Of a stretch of DNA of 64,000 bases, positions 55,891 through 64,000 are shown piece by piece; position 1 is the stretch's first letter; each line of letters starts with the position of its first letter. The notes under the pieces were generated by a model. That model saw only the letters and a program-made list of their open reading frames with translations, searched no databases and was not told the DNA's origin. Location: NCBI GenBank assembly GCA_027924645.1, contig BSBN01001687.1, positions 6,076,001 through 6,140,000 of the forward strand, in the 5' to 3' direction. A program made the translations under genes and the position numbers. This DNA is from Cunninghamia lanceolata. Its lineage: Eukaryota; Streptophyta; Pinopsida; Cupressales; Cupressaceae.

Positions 55891-58016
55891 GACACAATGC
55901 TATTTAATGAATTGATTTAGTTCTGGTACATCTCTGATTTCTTGGAGGAGAGGAATTTCAATGTTCAGTTGCCTGATTTCTTGTAAAAGTTCAGATTCTA
56001 GGTTGGGTTGGACTTGTTTTTGTAAGATCTTTTTATGGGGGACATGTTGTTTGAGCCATTCTAGGTACGATGCTAATTTTTCCATCTCCGGAGCATCTCT
56101 GAAGCTTTTATCAAAATTGGGTTTAGGAATGTTCTTTGGAGTTGGTCTTTTAGGATCAACTTTAGAGTTATCCAGGGATGATTCTTTTAGCACTTTTTCG
56201 GTAGTAATCTCCTCTAAGAGTTGAGTGGATGAATTTTTAGGTTCCTCATCATTGGTTACTTCAACTATAGTTGGAGGAGATGGTCTTGGGAATGCTTTCC
56301 CAGAACGCAGCTGGAGATTATTTGAATATATAGCATTAATATGAGCCATGTTTTCTTATTCTCTCACGTAAACAGCTGCTCCCTATTTATTTCATGGGTT
56401 TGGTATAGGCTGAGCTAGTAAGGGTGGTTGGCTAACCAGCTCATTTTGTGATTGACCTTGTGTGTTGGAGGGTCCAGTTAGTAAAGCTTGTTGTTGAGGT
56501 TGGAAATGTCTAGGTTATCCCTGGTATTGTTGATTATATCCATGTTGAGGACCCCATTGAGTTTGCATGTTTTGAGATCCAAACTGTGGTGGCCACTGTT
56601 GATTTCCCTAGTGCCAATTTTGCCAATTTTGGCTTTACCAATGTTGATTTGGCCAATCCTACTATCCCTAAGGAGGATTATTTTGAGGCCCATACCAAGT
56701 TGGATTCCATTGATTATTTCCCCAATTAGAAGGACCCCTGTAAGAAGGCTAGTTTGGATACTGATTATAAGAGAAATTCCTAGGTTGTTTTTGTCCCACA
56801 TAGTTTAATTCTTCTTCTATTACGACATTCTTCTTACTCAACCTTTTCAAGGCTGGGAGTTGACTACATTGACTAGTAGGATGTTCCCTATCACAGATCT
56901 AACAAATCTCTAATTTGTCTAAAGGGCATTCTCTCAATAGATGCTTGTTTCTACACCTAGGACAATAGATAGAGAGTGGTTCAGTTGTTCTATTTTGATT
57001 AGTTGTTCTAGTTTTTGCTTGAATCCCATCCAATGTGGTATTTAATTGGACCAAAATATCTGGTTTTAGATTCACAATCTCTTCCATTAACTATCCTATT
57101 TCATTCTTCCCTTTGAAAGTTTTGGATGATCTCACTCCATCTTGGGTTCTAGAATAGTTGCTACAGAGTTCTTCTATAGTAGGTACATCTATTTTGTTGA
57201 TATTTTCTTTTCCCATTAGATCCAATGCATGTTTTGATTATTTATCCAATCCTTTTACAAATAGGGTTCTGGCCAAAGAGTGATTTACTGGGTTGCCATA
57301 CCTTCTCAAGGTGAAGTTAAACCTATCCACATAGTCCTCTAAGGTCTCTTCCTCTCCTTGTCTAATTTTAAACAATTCCTCATTTTTATCACTGACTCTA
57401 CAGTAATCTTGGTATTTTCTTAAAAACTCTATTTCCATTTGATCCCAAGAATGAATAGAGTTCTGGGGTAAACCCATAAACCATCTCATCATAGAATCTT
57501 TCAAGGTTGAAGGGAATAGTTTGAGTTTTTGGTTATCTGATCCATAATCATAAGTTTGGCATACTACTTTGAATTCAAACAAAAACTAATCTGGATCCTC
57601 AGAAGAAAGACCTCTAAAATTTGGCAAGTGTGCTGGTGTGATATTTTTCATAGGAGCATTATCTCCAGCAGCCAGAAGAATGGGCTATGAGAAGGTTCTT
57701 GGAGCCTGATTTTCCTCTTCTTCATGATTACATTATTATCATCCATATTTAGTACTGGTTCTTCTCCCTAAGGTTCTAGGAAATTAGATTCTATCAAAGG
57801 ATCTACCTGAAACTTTTTTTGTAATTCTTGGATATAATCAGCGAGTGGAAGATTTGGAGGATCTAAGGGATTATTGATTTGAGGTGCAACTTCCAAGGTA
57901 GGTTCTAGGTTTATTTCTTCAACAAGATCTTGTGCCACCCCATTGCTTTCTCCTATAGCTTGTTGATGGGGTGTCTATTTTATGTATCTTCCTTTTGAAT
58001 CTCTAGCTCTAACCAT
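55891..58016 (-). pseudogene. Athila-like gag
   Basis: The likely start is ATG at 58016 (MVRARDSKGRYIK). The retrotransposon-gag domain is at 57582-57238: SMMRWFMGLPQNSIHSWDQM, EFLRKYQDYCRVSDKNEELF and RQGEEETLEDYVDRF. Two zinc knuckles follow: CPRCRNKHLLREC (about 57025) and a second, partly lost one with CDREHPTSQC. A Gln/Trp/Pro/Asn-rich stretch (56800-56400) and an acidic region (56349-55900, MAHINAIYSNNLQLRSGKA) end gag. The Q-rich part is full of TAG and TAA codons, as expected from deaminated CAG and CAA. Confidence 0.82.
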
Positions 58017-58068
58017 ATAGATCTAACCTAAAAATTGTTTAGCTAAGTTTCCCTAATTACCACAATTA

Positions 58069-58086
58069 TCCCCGACAACGGTGCCA
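58069..58086 (-). other. Athila-like primer binding site, tRNA-Asp type
   Basis: On the minus strand TGGCACCGTTGTCGGGGA lies a few bases after the 5' LTR. It differs from the TGGCGCCGTTGCCGGGGA site known from Athila elements by two G-to-A or C-to-T changes. Confidence 0.82.
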
Positions 58087-58090
58087 AAAA

Positions 58091-59408
58091 TGACAAGGGG
58101 TCATTGTACCTCATCATTTCATCTTATTTCAGATGTCAAAATCTAGGGTTGTGTCCTTACCTGTCTGCAATAGGGATTCTACAATTACCAATTTTCTCTA
58201 GCTAATTCTAATGGCTTTTACTAATTTAAAGAGATTGATCTATCCGCTTACGAAATGAATTCAAATAATGCTAAAAGTAGAATTGAACAGTAAATTACTC
58301 AAAGAAAATCTATAAACTGCAACATACATCTATCTATCAAAATCAATAAGTATTCTATAAAACAAAATTTGAGACAACAAAATAGTGGTACTAGCCTTCT
58401 ACCTTGGTGGTGAGAGTGGGCCCTTGCTCCAGACCCTTAGGGCCGAAGGCTATAGTAAGGAATCAACATAAAAGAATAAGATCACAACTAAATTTGGTCC
58501 AATTCTATTCACTTTGCATTCATAGAAATATTGATAGCCCAATTGAGATTACAAAAAATTAGAATAATAAAAGTCTCTCTTTTTTGTTGCTTCTATAAGT
58601 ATATATAAAATGAGTGATGACATATCACTTATCTTATATACCAGTTTTTCTATGAGATGACATCCATCTCTTTATTATACTAGTTGTCTAACTATGAAAA
58701 ATAACCATGCAATAAAAATAGATTGAGTGGAACAGAAGTCCACTCTGAATTCTAAGTTTGAGTCTTAATACATTTGGGCAGTGAGGCTCTAAAAATATAG
58801 ATATTAAATCAGTTTCATCAGTAACTCATGCAAAAACCTAAAATAAGATAAAAAATCTCAGCAGTTAACTAAAGATGGCCCTTAATCACTCAGGTGATGA
58901 TTTGAGTAATATGAGGGGGTATCATGATCACCGCTGAAAGTGCCTGACCGACAACTATGCTAGAAATCTACCCTATTCTGAAGAGGCGCTGGAAATGTAT
59001 GTCTCTATTTGTAGCTCCAGAGATATGTCTATAGCTCCGGAGATGCTCCAGACTTCAATCTAGCTCTAGGAAGGCTCTTCCTCTTACTTCAAAACTTCTA
59101 ATGTCATGATATTCTGGTATAGTCTCCAGAGATATTTAGGACTACCTCCAAAGATGTACAAAATTGCCATCCTAAACATCTACCCCTGTTGACTCAAAAA
59201 GAGAAGTTTTTCTACATATTTTCATCAATTCCATGCACATTAGTCCTTTAATCAGAAATCATGATCTTAAGTAATTTATCTTCAATTAATCATTATTTAG
59301 AACAATCTTTCTAGCCTATTCGGGTGCAGAAATCAAGAAGTTGGGATCAAAAAGGAGAAAAAGAGAGGTAAAAAAATGTATTTTATGGGCGCTAATTGGC
59401 ACTCATCA
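58091..59408 (-). repeat. Athila-like 5' LTR
   Basis: Plus-strand ends are TGACAAGGGG and GGCACTCATCA. It is about 1,318 bp, pairs with 46873-48181 and is followed by AATTG. Confidence 0.87.
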
Positions 59409-60290
59409 AATTGATCTAATGAGTGGATATCACCAAATCTGAATCAGAGAAGGAGATGAATGGAAGACAACCTTCAAGACAAAGGAAGGTTTGTATGAGT
59501 GGTTAGTCATGCCATTTGGGATAACCAATGCACCCAACACATTCATGCGGCTCATGAATGAGGTATTGAAAGAATTTTTGGGAAGTTATATTATTAATTA
59601 TTTAGAAGACATTCTGATTTTCAGTAAGACTTGGGATGAACATCTGATGCATATCAGAAGAGTTTTAGAGAAGCCAAGGGAGGAGAAGTTGTTGATTAAT
59701 TTGGAGAAATGTAGTTTTGCAAAGGGGTTGGTATACCTGGGATTTGTTGTCTCAGAGGAATGCCTTAAGATGCCTACATAGGTATGATCCTTTCAAGCTT
59801 TGGCAAGTTTTTATAGAAAATTTATCAAGAATTTTAGTAGCATTTGAACAACCCTAATTGAGACAATGAGAGGGGATAGAAAAGAGTTTAGATGGACTAA
59901 AGGAGTAGACAAGAGTTTTGATACATCAAAGTAGAAAGTCACAGAGCAACCTATTTTGGCACTTCTAGATTTGAATAATGTATTTCAAGTAGATGGTGAT
60001 GCCAGTGGTAGTGCTATAGGAGCCATTTTAACTCAAGAAGGTAGGCCCATTGCCTATTTTAGTGAGAAGCTTAATGATGCCAAGAAATAGTATTTTGTTT
60101 ATGATTAGGAGTTTTATGCTATAGTTCAGGCTTTAAAGAAATGCAGATATTATTTGTTATGAAAAAGAGTTTGTTTAATATAATGATCATCAAGCTTGGT
60201 AGTATCTTAATAGTCAAGGAAAGTTAAATCAAAGGCAATTAAAATGGGTTGATTTTTTGCAGAGTTATACTTTTGTTTTGAAGCATAGGA
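59409..60290 (+). pseudogene. chromovirus pol, copy 3: RT C-terminal part and RNase H
   Basis: The RT resumes with DLMSGYHQI after the duplication. The palm reads [20 protein letters not shown], and the catalytic motif is YLED (about 59599-59610) instead of YLDD. About 60 bases are missing near 59775 relative to copy 1. RNase H is recognisable from VDGDASGSAIGAI, where one Cys is Gly, to the SQGKLNQR block near 60230, with several stops and a frame change near 60165. Confidence 0.83.
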
Positions 60291-61847
60291 GTGGAAGTCC
60301 AACAAAGTTGCAGATGCCTTGAGTAGAAGGAAAATTTTGTTGACAAAAATGAAGATATAGCTTGTTGGGTTTGATGAGCTCAAAAGTTTGTATTCTAAAG
60401 ATCCATATTTTATAGAGGCTTGGAAAGCTTGTTTGGAACCTGTTACTTTGGATAGGATAAAATGGTTGAATTTCATGATCCAAGATGGCATGCTATTTAG
60501 AGAAAGCCAGTTGTGCATTATGAGGAGTTCCATGAGAGAAAACCTGATTAAGGAGAAGCATAGTGGGGGATTAGCTCAACACTTTGGTCGAGATAAGACC
60601 ATTGCTATTGTCGGTGAGCATTATTATTGGCCACAGTTGTAGTAGGATATGAGGAAATTTGTACAGAGTTGTAGAGTGTGTCAGATGGAAAAAGGAACAA
60701 GTTATAATACAAGGCTATATCAACCATTACTTGTATCGGAGAAGCCATGGGATGATATTAGTATGGATTTTGTTCTTGGTTTACCAAGGACACAAGGAGG
60801 ACATGATTCTATTTTTGTGATGGTGGACATATTCTCAAAGATGGCACATTTTATTCCTTGTAAGAAGACTAATGATGTTGTTCATATTACAGAGTTATTT
60901 TTTAGAGGTGGTGAAACTACATGGTCTACCTAAGAGCATAGTTTCAGATCGAGATACCATGTTTGTTGGTTATTTCTGGAGGACATTGTGGAAGAAGTTG
61001 AAGACAAATTTGACTTTCAGTTTTGCACAAAATCCATAGACTAATGGAAAGACAGAAGTGGTGAATAGGAGTTTGGGTAACCTTCTATGATGCTTAGTAG
61101 GAGATAAGCCCAAGGGATGGGATTTTATTTTACCACAGGCAAAATTTGCTTACAACAATTCTGTCATTAGGAGTTCTAGTAAATCATCATTCTAGATTGT
61201 ATATGGGAGTAGTCCAAGAAATGCTTTAGAGTTAAGAAAGCTAGAAAAGGTAGAAAAGACAAGTACCAAAGCTGAAGACTTTGCAGAACACCTGAAGAAT
61301 TTGCATGAAGAGGTGTGAAAGCACATTAATAAGATGAATATTTAGTACAAGGCTAAGGCAGATTAGAAGAGGAGATATAAGGAATTTCATGTAGGAGATG
61401 AAGTCATGGTTCACTTGAGAAAAGAGAGGTTTCTAGTTGGAACATATAATAAATTGAAAATGAAGAAATTTGGACAATGCAAAATCTTGAAAAAGCATGA
61501 CTCAGGAAATGCATATGAGGTAGAGCTATCGAGTGGGATCAACTTTTCCCCTATGTTCAACATTGTTGATTTAAAAGAATACCATGAAGGTGGAATAAAG
61601 GATGGACCAACATAAAAATAGTGGAGTATTCTAGCATCTACTTCAAAAGATGAGATAGAAGAGATTTTGGATAGTTGTGTGGGAAGAAGTACTCAGAATA
61701 GGCAATATGAAGATTATCTAGTGAAGTGGAAAGGAAGTCCTATTGAAGATTCTTCCTAGTTATCTAAGGTATAAGTTAACCATTTGGGGTTTTCCTCAAA
61801 CACTTGAGATGTGACAAGGTCACTTCTCAAAAATTACCCTGGGTGTC
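60291..61847 (+). pseudogene. chromovirus pol, copy 3: integrase and chromodomain
   Basis: The linker, HHCC module ([28 protein letters not shown]) and core ([17 protein letters not shown]) are in one frame at 60388-60930, with two adjacent TAG codons near 60640 as in copy 2. A frameshift near 60910 follows. The GPY/F-like segment KKFGQCKILKK is at about 61470, and the chromodomain core is near 61710 with its Trp codon TAG at 61757. TAG codons at 61343 and 61364 are shared with copy 1. The region ends at L4. Confidence 0.83.
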
Positions 61848-62648
61848 TAATGCAAGAGCATCTAGAGGTGTAAGAGCAATCTTGCATCACCCAAAAAAAG
61901 ATGTGATTCAAAATCATTGATGTTGTTTTTATTTCTTTTCAAAATTAGTGTTTCTAGTTCCATAATCACTTTAATAATGATGTAGATCTTTTAGTTTTTC
62001 TAAACTACTAAAAATAGCAAACTACTATTTTTGGAAAGTTTGTGTTTGGGCACGGATTGAAGTGAAAATTTACAAGAAGCTTCATAAATGAAAAATAAGA
62101 CCTTTGACAAAGGAATCATGCAAACATCATTTATAAGCTGAAAAATATTAAAGTTTCTGCTACCCAAAAAATACCTAAAAATTATTTAAATTCAGGTTTG
62201 AGGCACTAAACAGCTAAGTATGGGCCCAAAAATAGGTGGAACTTTCAAACTATTTGTCAATCGAGTACTCGGATCAAAAGTTATGGCTCTCATAAATTGA
62301 CCTATTTTTGAAGGGAGATGCAAAATTCAAAATTTGGTTGGTGGATGCCAAAAGAGCTATTAATGTCCATTTTTGAAAACCCTTGGAAGTAGTAGAGATA
62401 AGGGCGGAAGTGTAGAATCAAGAAAAGACAGGAAAATAGAAACCCTAGTTGATTTGGGGTTACAGAAGGTAGAAGATTCAAGAGTCTTGAGATAGGTAGC
62501 TGTAATGTGATGCAACCTATTTAGGATTCATCCTTTGATTGTATTTGAGCTTTTGTGATGTAATGAGTTGTCTAAATCAATAAAAGAATATTCTATTTTC
62601 TATGTGCAATTTCTATTGTTGTGTGTTTTGTCATTTACCCCTTCATCA
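61848..62648 (+). repeat. chromovirus LTR L4
   Basis: It starts TAATGCAAGAGCATC (TG changed to TA) and ends CCCTTCATCA. The AATAAAAGAATATT polyadenylation block is near 62580. Copy 3 pol lies before it, and a primer site plus gag of copy 4 after it. Confidence 0.85.
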
Positions 62649-62650
62649 AG

Positions 62651-62662
62651 TGGTATCAGAGC
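62651..62662 (+). other. primer binding site (copy 4)
   Basis: An intact TGGTATCAGAGC, two bases after L4. Confidence 0.85.
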
Positions 62663-62749
62663 AAGGGTTCTTGATTGTGTAGACAGATCACCGACCATGA
62701 GGCAATTTGCACTTGGACCTGTGGTTGTGGGTTTGCTACAGAGATCAAG

Positions 62750-63404
62750 ATGCCTCCATGAAGAAACCATGTTGGAAGAAATGCTTTGATGAAAGAGGGT
62801 TTTAGAGCCCCGCAAAGGTAGATTGATGCACTGCAAGAGGAGCTGCGAAGAGTGTTTGAGTTGAGAACAAGAGAAGAAAGCGAGGATAAAGCTAAAGAAG
62901 AGCTATCTAAGGAAGAACAAGAAGTTGTAGGAGATCCTACAGAAGCTAGGTTGTTGAGGGTCATCTTAAAGATCGAAAAGAGGGATAGGATCAAAGTTTC
63001 TACCTATTCTGGAGATTTGAATCTAGAATAGCTTATTGATTAGATCAATGACATGGAAGAATAGTTTGAGTATGAAGATGTGGAGGACCCAGATCAGGTC
63101 AAGTTTGCAAAACCCAAGTTGAGGGGCCATGCCAGTATTTAGTGGAAGGTGGTCCAATTGGAGAGAAATAGAAGAGGTAAAGGAAAGATTACCAGATGGG
63201 ATTGGATGGTGGAAAAACTAAAGAAGCAGTTCATTCCTGTGGACTATGAGATGGAGTTGCTGAAGAAGTTGCAAGGATTGATGCAAGGTAACAAGTCTGC
63301 TAAAGAGTATACATAAGATTTTTATAAGATTACTATCAGGAGAGGCCATGCAGAGGCCGATAAGGAGAAGGTATCCCATTACATTAATGGGTTGAGGCCG
63401 AGTA
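62750..63404 (+). pseudogene. chromovirus gag, array copy 4, cut by E2
   Basis: The start at 62750 is followed by TGA where CGA (Arg) is expected. The frame continues through LQEELRRVFELRTREESEDK, KVSTYSGDLNLE, WDWMVEKLKKQFIPVDYEME and KVSHYINGLRPS, with several TAG and TAA codons. It breaks off at 63404, where E2 begins. Confidence 0.83.
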
Positions 63405-64000
63405 TGTTGGCAAGAGACACTGTATGGATTCATGAGTGTTGTTGTTGATGGCACAAAGTCCATCCCACACATCCATAAGAGATGGCATGTCTATACCGGA
63501 AGCCAGATTGAAGAGTGTTTTGGTTCGGTGAGCAAGAACAGAGCATGTAGCAAGGTCTGACAATCAGGTCCGGATCTCTTAGAAGAAGTATCTCAGCAAA
63601 GTACGGACTTGGGGAAGTCAAGAGGAGTACCATGAATGATACATTCCAGAGATTGAGCCTCTAATGATGAAAGAGTGAAAAGATATGAGCACCTAAGTGT
63701 TGGGTTTCTGTTTGGCAGAGTAGACTAATGAAGAACTGACTGGCAAAGCATCAGACCTTAATCTGGATGAGAAATTTATGGTGATCAAGTTTCTTGAGGG
63801 ATCATTCATGGTTGGCCGACATGTTTGATGACCCCTATAACTATCTTTTTGATATGCATCTCTTAGCAAGCATGGATTCAGCTGACAGACCAGAGTTTGA
63901 GAAAATCTTGAGTATTTTAGATGCCGACTAGAAAGATGTTGAAATCCTTTGTGTGGATATATATACCAAATGGATTTCGATGTGAAGAGATAGATGGTGT
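63405..64000 (+). mobile_element. E2: start of another LTR element, incomplete
   Basis: TGTTGGCAAGAGACACTG abruptly replaces the expected gag sequence at 63405. The first 18 bases equal those of the E1 3' LTR. Later words such as TTGTTGATGGCACAAAG (compare E1 TTGTCATTGATGGAAACAAG) and a TATATATA run near 63958 followed by ATGGATTTCGATGTG also recall the E1 LTR, but most of the sequence differs. It is probably the 5' LTR of a related family. The candidate left duplication is GAGTA (63400-63404). The right end is outside the window. Confidence 0.7.

Larger units (their letters stand above)
46873..59408 (-). mobile_element. Athila-like Ty3/gypsy element inserted in copy 3 RT
   Basis: The LTRs are 46873-48181 and 58091-59408 (about 1.31 kb each, perhaps 6-8% different by eye). 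The flanks carry GATTG (46868-46872) and AATTG (59409-59413), one G-to-A apart. The minus-strand order is primer site, gag with two zinc knuckles, protease, RT with FPLPFIDQVLD, RNase H, integrase, a spacer with tandem repeats and a third ORF of about 1,000 codons, then a polypurine tract. The tRNA-Asp-like primer site, the RT signature and an additional ORF after pol are features of the Athila group. Confidence 0.87.

Noticed and set aside
3597..62648. Interpretation of L1-L4 as solo LTRs or LTR pairs of separate insertions
   Set aside because: Each LTR is immediately bounded by pol on the left and by a primer site and gag on the right, with no target duplications, so a shared-LTR array fits better.

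Overview
The window is plant repeat-rich DNA, with no host gene that I can support. Everything with recognisable coding content belongs to transposable elements. The families are plant-type: chromodomain Ty3/gypsy elements primed by initiator-Met tRNA, an Athila-like Ty3/gypsy element with a tRNA-Asp-like primer site, a Ty1/copia element, and an EnSpm/CACTA DNA transposon with a DUF4216 C-terminus. The density of old, nested, stop-riddled LTR elements and the AT-rich composition fit a large plant genome, perhaps a gymnosperm. That last step is inference.

Base layer. After about 3.2 kb of AT-rich sequence with local repeats but no gene (1-3237), one chromovirus family forms a head-to-tail array in which neighbouring copies share single LTRs. 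The order is: 3' end of copy 0 (3238-3596), LTR L1 (3597-4445), copy 1 (4446-9099), L2 (9100-9950), copy 2 (9951-11251 and 19112-22470), L3 (22471-23131 and 44557-44710), copy 3 (44711-46872 and 59409-61847), L4 (61848-62648), and the start of copy 4 (62649-63404). Each LTR except the truncated context of copy 0 is followed by a tRNA-iMet primer site and a gag start.

Insertions into the array. E1 (11252-19111, perfect AGTGT target duplication) splits the copy 2 protease. It has a coiled-coil gag with four zinc-knuckle modules and a second open frame of more than 1,000 codons, but no protease, RT or integrase. A reverse-strand chromovirus, G-R (23132-44551, duplication GATAG/AATAG), splits L3. 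An Athila-like element on the minus strand (46873-59408, duplication GATTG/AATTG) splits the copy 3 RT and carries a third ORF of about 1,000 codons downstream of pol. E2 starts at 63405 in copy 4 gag and runs off the window.

Insertions into G-R. A CACTA transposon begins at 24411 and is itself cut by a Ty1/copia element at 26692. The copia 3' half, the rest of the CACTA and part of the G-R integrase were then lost, leaving a simple junction near 30587. E3 (32030-41436, perfect CATCC duplication) sits in the G-R reverse transcriptase. Its two LTRs are both 1,313 bp and almost identical, so it is the youngest insertion. It has no pol but carries a gag-like and G-patch-like ORF, a long leader and unusual LTRs made of AT palindromes.

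The elements do not work together as a pathway. The relevant biology is mobilisation: E1 and E3 could only have moved with enzymes from other elements. Most autonomous elements here are inactivated by stop codons that look like C-to-T deamination (CAG, CAA, CGA or TGG to stop). All identities and percentages mentioned are by-eye impressions, not computed values.
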